Below are positions 55,030-64,000 of a stretch of DNA of 64,000 bases, one piece after another; position 1 is the stretch's first letter, and each line of letters opens with the position of its first letter. Source of the stretch: Otatea glauca. Lineage: Eukaryota > Streptophyta > Magnoliopsida > Poales > Poaceae. Position numbers and translations under genes: made by a program. The notes under the pieces are model-generated. The model ran no database searches, was not told the origin of the DNA, and saw nothing but the letters and a program-made list of their open reading frames with translations. The stretch is taken from assembly GCA_036346275.1 (NCBI GenBank), contig CM070730.1:7254309-7318308 (forward strand). The letters run 5' to 3'.

Positions 55030-56187
55030 CTATGCCGTATCATCTGGATCAATGGACGGGAAGAACCAGAACGAGTCGCCGGCGTTGAACTCGACATGCT
55101 GGTGCGGCACCGTCTTCTTCAGCACCAGCAGATCGTCCGGTCCGGAGTCCACCCTCGACTCCACCCTGAACCACACTTACCCACCGCCACTGCCACCGAT
55201 TGCACCCGCGTCAATGAGACTCGACGGCTGGTGCGCAAACAGCACCGTTAGCGGCGCGCGGCCGGCCGCAGCTGAAGCTGGAACAGCCACCGAGCACCCG
55301 GTCCAGCAGCAGCACGCGGTACCCGCGCCAGCCGTCCACCGGCACCCACATCCTGCCGTCCCAGTCCAGCTTGAAGAGCGCGACGCACTTGTGGTGCTCG
55401 TCCGAGAGCACGAGAAGGACGTGGCCGAGCGACTCCACGAGGTAGTGGCGCGCCTCTTCTCCCCGTGCGGGAGCGGGAACGCCGTGTCCCTGCGCTCCAC
55501 CTTGGGCTCCGGGTCGGCGAGGTCGACGCGCCAGAGCTTCCTCCTGTCGTCGAGGAGGTACACCATGGAGCCGACGGAGACGACGTCACTGGCGGCCGCG
55601 TCGTAACGGAGCCCCGGGGCGCGCAGGGTGCGAAACCCCCCGCAGCGGCTTGGGCGGCAGTAGGCGAGGAGCCTGTCTGTGGCGACAACGAGGAAGCCCT
55701 ACGGTCGGGCGGCCGGCGAGGACGTCACGACGGCGTGGAAGCGGTCGATGTAGTTCTCCCCGAAGGCCCGAACGGCCACGGGACGACGACCCGCAGGGTG
55801 ATGATGGGGTTCACCAGCACGAGGCGGCGCGGCAGGTCCCCGGCTGCGAGGACGAACCCAGCGGTGGAAGGCCTCGCCAGGGACCAGGTAAAAGTAGGCC
55901 CGGCCGGCGTGGATGTCGTAGAAGCGGCTGCGCACGTTGGCGGGCTGGGGCCCGGGCAAGGCGGGCTGCGGGAGCATGAGCCACGGGAAGGGCGGCGACG
56001 GGTGGCCGAGGCGGAGGCAGTAGACGCGCCACGGGTGGCAGACGAGGCGGAGGCTGTCGGCGAAGCTGATGTCGGGAGCGAGCGCGGCGAAGAGGCGGTC
56101 CCCGGGGCGGAGCCTAGGGTTTCCGTGGTTGGGCGCCGCCATCGTCGTCGTGCGATGCGACGCGTGCAACCGAACAGCCAAATGCAT
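55030..56187 (-). pseudogene. DUF295 (F-box-associated) gene with internal stops and frameshifts
   Basis: Start at 56,187, or more likely 56,142 (MAAPNHGNPRLRPGDRLFAA). End at 55,030 (DSFWFFPSIDPDDTA). Blocks in order are SFADSLRLVCHPWRVYCLRL, PFPWLMLP, RFYDIHAGRAYFYLVPGEAF, RAFGENYIDRFHAVVTSS, GFLVVATDRLLAYCRP, SVGSMVYLLDDRRKLWRVDL, HYLVESLGHVLLVL, RVLLLDRVLGG and FAHQPSSLIDAGA. This is the DUF295 beta-propeller fold common in large grass families of F-box-like proteins. An in-frame TAG lies at 55,699-55,701 and a TAA at 55,177-55,179. The frame shifts near 55,440 and shifts back near 55,250. About 371 codons would result if repaired, a normal length. Either a recent pseudogene or sequence errors in a GC-rich gene. 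Confidence 0.8.
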
Positions 56188-56228
56188 CGAGCGAGCTAAT
56201 TCGAAATAAACACGGAGATTAGATTATT

Positions 56229-56626
56229 TTAATTAAGAGCTCTTTTACAGTAGATTAAAATCAATATAAGCCGTCCATTCCTTTGAATATAATGGTTGAG
56301 ATCAATTTAGATCTAGTTATACTACCACCTATAGTATTGGTAGTAAAATTGAAAGAGGGGTAAAAAACTCTGTCATACTATCTGTCCTCTACGGTAAAAC
56401 ACGTCCTGTGATCCTGATGAATGACGGATGAATGGATAAGAAGTTTTTGAAGATCAATAGGTATTCGGTGAATCCAAAACTGTAAACGAATTAGGAAAAA
56501 TCTAAAATACCCCTAATAAATGGATAGAAAAAGTCTAAAATACTCTTGAGAATGGATGGTTAGATTTGATTCCTACTACCACTACTTACTACCTATGTAA
56601 TCCACCGTAAAATTTCTCTTAATTAA
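56229..56626. mobile_element. hAT-like MITE with TTAATTAA duplication
   Basis: The element spans 56,237-56,618 (382 bp). Its ends GAGCTCTTTTACAGTAGATT and, inverted, GAGAAATTTTACGGTGGATT match, and TTAATTAA flanks both sides (56,229-56,236 and 56,619-56,626). The duplication is 8 bp but self-complementary, so some caution is due. It sits within 100 bp upstream of the DUF295 start. Confidence 0.65.
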
Positions 56627-57530
56627 ATTAGTTAAGTGCCCGTGCGTTGCTACGAAAATTCTCAAACAACTTTATTAAGAGAAGTTTTTCAAAGCAACAG
56701 CCAAGTTGGTTGATGAGAAAGATATGTATGAAGCGAACTTGTTAGCTACTTAAGAGTGCTTCAAATTATCACTTGATCATTCATGCTAGTATAATTTTAA
56801 AAAGCCTCAACATGATAGGACAACGGCAATTTTAAAGAATTTGGTCTTTTTTTTATTTTCTCCTCCCTTTTTGTCTCGAGTGCAGTCTTCTGCATCTTGT
56901 AACTTTAAACTTTGCTTTCTATCCTCATAATTTAATCACAGTTTTAGCTGTCTTAAAAAAAAAGAGGAACCATGGCCATGGCCTCCTTCCATATCGTTTC
57001 TTGCGCCCCTCTTGAATCTTTTGTATTGCTTCTTTCTCCTGTGTGTATGAGCCTTCCTCTTCTCTGTCTCTTCCTGTGTCTCTTCGTATCTCCTCTATGA
57101 TGGAGATGAAGGTGGTCTTTTATAGGTGGAGGAGAGGGCAGCTAGGCGTGTGAGTGCTCAGCATCTATGATACAGTGACTTGTGATCTCTGGGATTGGCA
57201 CGTGATTTGATTATGCAATTCTTGTCTTTTAATATATGTATTTCCATCCGAATGAGATACAATGAAATAGGATTTTCATGTTATGAGATATAGTGAGTAT
57301 GTCATTCCATCCAAGCGGGATATGGTGAGGAAACTCTTTCATTTATAAGAGATATGAATAAAATCCTTTCATTTTAAGGAGATGTGATCAGTAATATTTT
57401 TATAAAATAGAGAGAATCCAGATCTCTCTATTTTCAAAATATAAGAAATTTAAGAAAGTTACGAGAGGAAATGTTAATGTACATCTCATAATTGCTTTGG
57501 AAGACATAGGAGAGAATAAATGTCTGTAAG
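56627..57530. other. Intergenic, with a dispersed repeat also seen inverted near 61,700
   Basis: 56,636 carries GTGCCCGTGCGTTGCTACG, a common grass repeat terminus. 57,195-57,400 (GATTGGCACGTGATTTGATT onward) is matched on the opposite strand at about 61,500-61,725. No gene. Confidence 0.5.
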
Positions 57531-57533
57531 TTA

Positions 57534-57933
57534 GGGTGCGTTTGGTTGGGTGAATGAGGAGGAACTTGTACAGGATGATTCAGGATAGATTTTGATACAT
57601 GCGTTTGATTGAGTGTATGGAACCATCTCGTACGGAACGGAGTGGTACAGATTCTAGGAATATTCTTCAAATATGTTGTACCATCCCGTACCTTCAAATT
57701 GGTTGAACCATCCTGTACCACTAGTGATAAAGTTTACTATACTAACCTCATTCATCCAACCAAACATCATCTCGTACCATCCTGTACCATTCCATCCAAG
57801 CAACCAAACAAACTCATATATTATTCCATTCCGACAACCAAACACCCTCCGTGTACCATCTCATCTAGGATCATTTCATCCATCCTGTACGATCCCATCC
57901 CATTCAACCTCGTTCACTTGACCAAACGCACCC
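57534..57933. mobile_element. Tourist-like (PIF/Harbinger) MITE, 400 bp
   Basis: The ends GGGTGCGTTTGGTTGGGTGA and, inverted, GGGTGCGTTTGGTCAAGTGA match closely. TTA flanks both sides (57,531-57,533 and 57,934-57,936), the PIF/Harbinger target. The interior repeats GGTACAGGATGG/CCATCCTGTACC in both orientations. The overlapping short ORFs are not genes. Confidence 0.85.
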
Positions 57934-57936
57934 TTA

Positions 57937-59024
57937 ATAAATAAATACATACTTCTATGAGCGAAAAAAAATAAGTTGGGCATATGGTGAGAAAAGAACC
58001 ATTCAATTTACACACACACCCTACACTCGTCAACAGAGAGAGTACACGTATACTACTACTAAAACGAATAGAAGAAACAATGGTAATTGAAGGGGTTTAT
58101 TGAATTCAAAAGTTACGAGTAATTAATTTCCAGTTTGAACTGAAAATTAAATGAAATGAAAGCCTGAGAGAGGGGGAGTGAGGGACGACGATTTGTAAGT
58201 GGGAGAAAATTCGATTTGGAAGCCCAATAAAGCACAGCAAAGCATATTTCCTTTAAACAAATAACGGGCCGAGTTAAGCAGTGTCTTGGCCCACCTAAGT
58301 GCAAACCGCCAGGGTTTAGCCCGTAGACCATCTTGCAACTTTAAGCAAACATAAATTTAAGCCTAAAGACAAGCAAAGCTTGTTCAATCGAATTTTAATA
58401 CTTTTAACAAACATTTAGACCTCGTTTGAAGCTCGAAATTTTTATTATATTTCCGTTTGAATCGAACTATTTTATGTGTAATCTTTAAAATAAAATTACG
58501 CTTTCCAAACAGGTGGTTAGAAAACTAAGCCTAGAACCCAGTGCAGAGACTACACTAGCCCTTGTAAGGTTCTCTCCCCTGGAAACATAAAGCCTACAAC
58601 ACCCGTGCACAATGTCAACTTTTTTAAAAATCTAGAGCGAAATGAGCAAGCTGTTTTGACCAGAGGATATCATACTGAAATCGATTCCCAATTCTAACAA
58701 TGTAAACTTTATTATTGTCTTTTGCACAATCACTGTATATTACTCCCTTAAAAATACCACTAACTGGAAAGAGAGAGAGAGGCAAATTGAGCTGCCTACC
58801 TTGTTGCGAAGCATATGGTCAAATAACTTCTTTTTTTGCAGCAGTAAAACATCCTCTTATCTTCTACATTAATGGCGGGTACGTGCCATGCACACCGACT
58901 CGGTGACATGCCAAAAAAAAACATTAATCGATCAACGGGCAAGGCGGGCATCGTGACGGCCTCGTAGTGCGCACGACTCCACGGTCCTGATCAGTAGCTC
59001 AAATAAAATAATACTAATTTACTA
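57937..59024. other. Intergenic, nothing identified
   Basis: AT-rich. Short ORFs near 58,113-58,338 (minus) and 58,715-58,906 (plus) lack domains and splice context. Confidence 0.4.
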
Positions 59025-59171
59025 CTTATTCCGTCCTTGCAACATGAGTCCATATACTTTAAAAAGCATGTTCCATGATATAAGTTGATTGTGAAGATTA
59101 AAAGTGTAATTATTGTAATATTTATACTATATTTTTTTTAATACTGATAAGTGGATAGATAGTGGAAGGAG
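59025..59171. mobile_element. Stowaway-like MITE, diverged
   Basis: CTTATTCCGTCC follows TA at the left, and GGAAGGAG precedes TA at the right, with an AT-rich centre. Length 147 bp. Confidence 0.5.
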
Positions 59172-61380
59172 TAGTACTCGTGGAGCTGTGATTACTGATT
59201 AGTGAGATTGGTTGGCCAACGTTTGGACTTTGGACGCCTTAAATTCACTCTTGAGTCTTGAGAAGCATCTGCAAAATTATTCTATTCAAACATGCTCCCC
59301 TTTGTGTTGGCTGGAGGTGGCCTTCTGTGGAGCTCATGTCTTGTCATCGGGGCTCATGTTTCGGGCATGGGCTGTCCCTAGTCATTGGAGCCATTCTGAT
59401 GATGATTTTTTATACCCATGTTAGTAAAAATTTGAGCTATGACGATTGGTGTGGATCAACAGGTAATTATGCGGACGAATGCCTTCAGATTTCAGTAACC
59501 ACGTTCTCAATGTTTCATTCACCACTTCTTTTAACATAAAAAATACGCAGGAAAGATCTGTATGAGGCTAGGCCTCTGGAACTCCATGACAACAGCAGCA
59601 GGCTTGCTGCTGAATAGCAATGCAAACGAGTGCACTAAACAGCAACTAAAACGGTGCTTGAAATTACATGTGAGTACAAAAGAATCTACAAAAAAAAAGA
59701 CAGAAATGATAGTGTCGTAGGATTTGGAACTGAGCGTGCAGCTAGTAGTATATACACTACATTCTCAGCTTAGGCAAGCTTGCACGCCGGAGGCAAGTAA
59801 AGATATAGAAAAGAAATGCAGAGATTTGGGTTTACGGTTGGGCTTTTGGCACCAGTAGAGCAGCAGAGGCGCGGCCACGCTGCTGAGATCCCGGGGGAAA
59901 CGCACGACGGCACGACACGAGCTCGAGCGATTCGATACTGCTCGTGCGCTGCCTCTGCTCCTGCTTCCCCTCGAAAGATCAACCAACATTTGCACACTTA
60001 CGTGCAAGAGACAAGAGTTCGTAGTTATTTGTAAATGGCTAATCACCATGGATGCTATTTTTCTTTCTGAAAGACAGCAGAAGCTATGTTATATTAGCAG
60101 CATAGAAAAAATTTACGAGGTGCAGAGGCTGTGCCAGATTCAGGTACAAGGCAAGAAAGGGAAACAACGGAGGGAAACCTCTGTGTTGTCTCAAGTTTGC
60201 AGTTCTATTAGTTTCTTTAGTTCCGTCGCTCCTGCCAAATCCAGTTTGCTCCCTCATGCTTGGCCGATTCGGATTTCTAGTAACCTTGTTCTCCAACAAT
60301 AGTTTACTAGGCTAATCCAAACAGATATTTAAATCTGTTACATGATCTTGTTCACTTTAAAGAAATCTGCTTAGCCGCGATCTCTTGTATCGTCCATTCA
60401 AATATAGTGAAGCTCTCTCTGTAATGAAAAAAAATTGGATTAGAAATATCATGCTATGTTGTAGGTCAATCTTCTCCCCTACTCTACTTTTTCTGGAAAT
60501 TCACTTTTCCCCGTAGGAATAATTGTAAAGATCAGCGGTGCATTGCATGAAGTTGCACGAAACATGTATTAAACTACCTGTGTCGTGCAAGTTTGAAAGT
60601 AGCTTTGGTAATTCTTCACGCAAAGCTATTACTAGCAGCTCCCTGGATAAATTAATCTTGTCATCTTATATAAAATTTTCAACCGGTGTACATACACTTC
60701 ACACTTATAACTCTATACAGTATAATGGTTTCATAACATCATAAATCCAACACATATATTCAAAAATTTCTAAAAGTACAATACAAATAATTTTAAGATC
60801 TTACAAATCCTAAACTAACAAAATCAAAATTAATTAAATCAACAAATTTATTCCACTAAAAAGATGATGTCATGATGTTTTTTAAACATTTGGGATATAC
60901 TGTCGGGCACCCACCTAGATCCACCCCTCCCTGAGAAAAATAATGTACTGATAGAGATGAAAATGGAGTGAAGATTTTGTAAAAACAGTGCTACGCTTCC
61001 CTATTTTCAGAGATAAGGAACGAGCATAAGGTTTCTTTTGGAGATGCTCTGACTAACGTGTCACTCTGCACTAGCGACCTACCCGGCCTACTAAGTACTA
61101 ACTACCCTGCCTCGGATTATGTGAAGAACTCCGGGTACATCTGTACTGGTGACCCTCGCACGAACGCTCAACTTGCTCTGCTTTGCCTTGCATCATCATT
61201 TAATTTGCACTAATCCCGTACGTCCTCTCTTGCACAACAACTCATCAGGCCATAATCAATTGCTCATCAACTCACTAATCTTATCCTCCAATCATTGTGA
61301 TATCTGTGATGTGATGATATCATTTTTCTTAATTCAACGAACCGGTGTGAACGAGTTGCGGTGCATTTCTCTACAACTTC
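59172..61380. other. Intergenic, no supported gene
   Basis: Several 60-94-codon ORFs occur on both strands (for example 59,212-59,539 and 59,765-60,302) but overlap each other and show no motif. The 59,230-59,480 part is less AT-rich and could be an old gene fragment. I cannot assign it. Confidence 0.35.
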
Positions 61381-62055
61381 TAATTAGGAGTTGGTGGCAG
61401 TGATCCATTCTCCTCTAGAGTATCTGATTCGTTAGATCTGACATAAACGGCTGAGATAGAAGAGTATTTAACGATATCTTAGATGGAAGGATTTTATCAT
61501 ATCTTTTTTGAATAGAAATATTATTTTAGCATCTCTATTCACATGTTCTTACTATGAAAAGATGTTATTCATATATCTTATAAATGGAAGGATTTTCTCA
61601 TCATGTCCTGCATGGATAGAAGTATATACTCACCATATCCCATAATACGAGAATTCTATCTCATCATATCTGAAAATGCATAGATTAAAAGGAAAGAATC
61701 ACGCAACCAAATCACGTGCCAATCACGAAGATGTCGGGGAGACCTGGCTTCCATCCGCCTGCGTACGCTGCCTTTTGCTTTCATCTACTCCCTATTAGAG
61801 GGCACCCACTCTCATCTCCAGGAGGACAGGCCGGTCGGTAGTGGAGACACACGTATGAAGAGAAGAGAAAGGCTGCGTGCAAGAAGCAAGAAGATTTCCT
61901 GCAAGAGGAAGGCAATAATTTTCTCCTCCTTCAATGGTAAGGATTGATATCTCTCTACTGATTCTAATTAAGAGTTGGTGGTGATCGTCCGTTCTGCTTC
62001 AAAGTACTTGATTCGTTGAATCTAACATAAACGGTTGAGATGAAAGATGATTTAA
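61381..62055. repeat. Repeat unit flanked by ~90-bp direct repeats
   Basis: 61,382-61,470 and 61,966-62,055 share GAGTTGGTGG, TGATTCGTT(A/G)(A/G)ATCT and ACATAAACGG(C/T)TGAGAT. Between them lies the inverted copy of the 57,000-57,470 repeat. Size and layout recall a small terminal-repeat retroelement, but TG..CA ends and a primer site were not found. Confidence 0.4.
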
Positions 62056-63230
62056 CCTGATAGTCGAATCTCTTCGGAGGAACAAACTTTTTCTATTATT
62101 GAAATATAACTAAAGTTAGTGTTCTTTACAAATAATTTTTTTGTCGCAAATTGAGTTTTCGTTGCAATGGTACGGGCACATGACTAGTTTATTCTAAAAA
62201 ATGGACCGTCACTTGAGCATTTGGGCTGTGCAGTCCTTTTTTTTACTGGACTTTCGTGTCCAACATTTAGATCCAGAAGATTAGAAAAAATGGACAATGG
62301 TTGACTATCCGATATCATAATTTTCATGTTCCTTAAGCAAATATAATCTTTCCCTGATTTGTTAATGCATGCACTTTCACTCCACGCCTAATAAAATATA
62401 AGGTAAAAAAAATCAATCAGTAATGCCTCCTACGAGACATTACCACTTGCCATGACCAAAGCAACAAAACTAGATGCAAAATAGCTCATCCTTTTGTTAT
62501 CATCGCCTCTACTTCCCTTTGTGCTTTTGCCAGCCCATTCTGAGGGAGACTTTTAAGTTTGCATCTTATTGACAGAAGAAAACGAGAGCAGCAAATCCGC
62601 CCTTTCAGAGCTGAGAGAGAGTTGATGTAGGAGGAATATTTGGAGGGGAACAGGAGCTTCCAATGCATGGCAAGAAGATCACTGGCTTAGGAATCAAATC
62701 AACATCACAAAAGGTGAGAAGGGCCAATCTTTTCCTTGCCATCTTTACAGTATTTTTTTTCCTTTTCATCTCTTTTGCAGCAGCCAAGAATGCATATGTA
62801 GTAGTGCAAAAGCCGTGCTTGTTTCTTTCGATGCTTTGCACTTGGAGACGAGAAGAATGACGGCATGCGCCATCGCACCATTCGAAAAAAGAACACTGCG
62901 TCTAAAGAAGATTCAAAAGCAAAAGCCCCTGCATCTTTAGTAGTACATATTTATCTGCATGGCATGATTTAGTTATGACTTGGTATGAAGTCACCTCACT
63001 GTCATCTAAGTAAAAAGCAGCAAAGCTTGTTGCTAAACAAAACAAGAGCATTTCGCCAGATTTCTCAGCGTTGTCTCAGGCACGCAAACTTCGAAAAATA
63101 CCTTTAAAGTATACTACTCCAACAAACAACAGTTCAAATTTAAACCTACAAAATTTGTTTAATTTAGTACCCCGGCTTCTCTCATTCCGATGGATTTGTC
63201 GTGTCCATTGCAAGAGTTAAACGAGCCCTT
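62056..63230 (+). promoter_or_regulatory. Upstream region of the RopGEF gene
   Basis: AT-rich. No convincing gene. A 65-codon plus ORF at 62,663 with one hydrophobic stretch lies here but has no other support. 62,155-62,190 contains an inverted version of the GTGCCCGT..TTGCAACG repeat terminus. Confidence 0.35.
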
Positions 63231-63236
63231 TATAAA
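63231..63236 (+). promoter_or_regulatory. TATA box for the RopGEF gene
   Basis: CCCTTTATAAAGC at 63,227-63,239 lies 84-89 bp before the ATG, leaving room for a leader of about 55 bp with transcription starting near 63,265. Confidence 0.6.
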
Positions 63237-63319
63237 GCAGGGCGTTCATTGTGCAGTACTGAGAGGGACGACACGACGCGCGCAAAGGCGAAGCAAGAAG
63301 GCAAGGACCAGCAACCACC

Positions 63320-63994
63320 ATGGACAGCAGCAGCTCGTCGGTCTCGGTGTCCGACGAGAGTTCGGAGGCGAACGGCGGGTGCTTCTCGTCATCGTCGATG
63401 CCGAGCCTCGACGCGGCCAACTTCAGCCGCACCATCTCTGACGTGTCGTCCTTCTCGGAGCACAGCGTTGACCACGGCGGCCCATTCGAACCGGCCGCCG
63501 TGTCCAAGCTGATCGGCCGCCGCTCCCTGGCCGCCGCCTCGCTCAGCCGGCTCAGCATGAAGCCCCGCTCCGACGTGCTCGACCGGCGATCCACCGACGA
63601 CGGTACATTCCGCACGACGCCAATTCCGTTATAGATCGATCGTAGTGTTGTTGCACGATAGCTAGGCGTTCTTAATTACTACTCCCTCAGTTATAGGAAG
63701 TATTTTCTCTTGTTTCAATACATGTATGTAGAGAATATAAAGTGATCAAATATCATACTAATTTGTATTGTAATATAAAATACGTACTTTATTTACGCAC
63801 AATATCGTTCAAAAAATTTAGACCGAGGAAGTACTTAGTAACTCTGGTTAATGCGTTGATTACCTTGGAGTGTGCAGAGCTGGAGCTGGTGAAGGAGAGA
63901 TTCTCGAAGCTTCTGCTCGGCGAGGACATGTCCGGCAGCGGCAAGGGCGTCTGCACCGCCGTGGCCATCTCCAATGCCATCACCAACCTCTACG
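63320..63994 (+). CDS. RopGEF (PRONE domain) 5' end, two exons, continues off the window
   Basis: Exon 1 is 63,320-63,602 and exon 2 is 63,878-63,994, spliced in phase 1 with a GTACAT donor and GTGCAG acceptor. A further donor GTACGC begins at 63,995. Residues 1-94 are Ser-rich and variable (MDSSSSSVSVSDESSEANGG, NFSRTISDVSSFSEHS). Exon 2 opens the catalytic PRONE domain with ELELVKERFSKLLLGEDMSG and KGVCTAVAISNAITNLYG. PRONE proteins swap GDP for GTP on ROP GTPases at the plasma membrane and so direct polar growth. Only the first about 40 residues of the roughly 360-residue domain are in view. The ATG context is CACCATGG. No competing start. Confidence 0.9.
63680..63833. mobile_element. Stowaway MITE in RopGEF intron 1
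   Basis: The element spans 63,682-63,831. TA precedes CTCCCTCAGT, and GACCGAGGAAG is followed by TA. The interior is AT-rich. It fills more than half of the 275-bp intron and leaves both splice sites intact. Confidence 0.75.
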
Positions 63995-64000
63995 GTACGC

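Noticed and set aside
57609..57944. Plus and minus ORFs around 57.6-57.9 kb
   Set aside because: They lie inside a Tourist-like MITE whose internal repeats keep frames open.
62663..62860. 65-codon ORF with one hydrophobic segment
   Set aside because: No promoter, splice or family evidence, and the minus strand is equally open.
1..64000. tRNA, rRNA or organellar insertions
   Set aside because: No cloverleaf-type sequence, rRNA core motif or chloroplast/mitochondrial gene was recognised while reading both strands. A tRNA scan was not possible here.

Overview
The window looks like nuclear DNA of a grass, most likely Oryza or another member of Oryzeae. The grounds are spliced genes with GT..AG introns, GC-rich 5' exons next to AT-rich intergenic DNA, and dense nested LTR retrotransposons, Mutator-like elements (MULEs), hAT remnants and Stowaway/Tourist MITEs. 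There is no sign of bacterial or organellar organisation. No search was run, so the species is an inference.

Positions 1-11,250 hold decayed DNA transposons. These are a MULE with a dead minus-strand mudrA-like transposase (about 328-3,905), a two-exon Myb/SANT-like gene that appears intact (4,402-5,317, minus), three copies of a 68-nt exon-like unit, a foldback element, a long GC palindrome and hAT-type non-autonomous elements.

Positions 11,246-42,696 are one three-level nest whose target-site duplications can all be read. A 7.05-kb MULE (11,255-42,687, 9-bp duplication CACTAACTA) was entered by an about 11.5-kb Ty3/Gypsy element of Tat/RIRE2-like type (11,894-36,270, 5-bp duplication AGTAT, minus orientation). 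That element was in turn entered, inside its own 3' tandem-repeat region, by a 12.9-kb LTR element without a gag-pol reading frame and with 5.2-kb LTRs (14,223-27,129, 5-bp duplication GGTTC). The MULE carries a broken transposase, a broken plant mobile domain (PMD) gene and an intact two-exon GRF zinc-finger gene.

Positions 42,697-64,000 are gene-bearing. They contain MITEs, a copia fragment, a decayed hAT element (45,368-49,027), a complete 11-exon pectin acetylesterase gene (50,693-54,041, plus), a DUF295 gene with internal stops and frameshifts (55,030-56,187, minus), several MITEs, and the first two exons of a RopGEF (PRONE) gene that runs off the right edge (63,320 onward).

The host genes do not form a functional cluster. 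The most unusual material is the nest, the PMD/GRF cargo of the MULE, and the way the two 5.2-kb LTRs differ mainly at CAG/CTG/CCG sites. That pattern suggests either CHG-methylation-linked mutation or base-calling artefacts.
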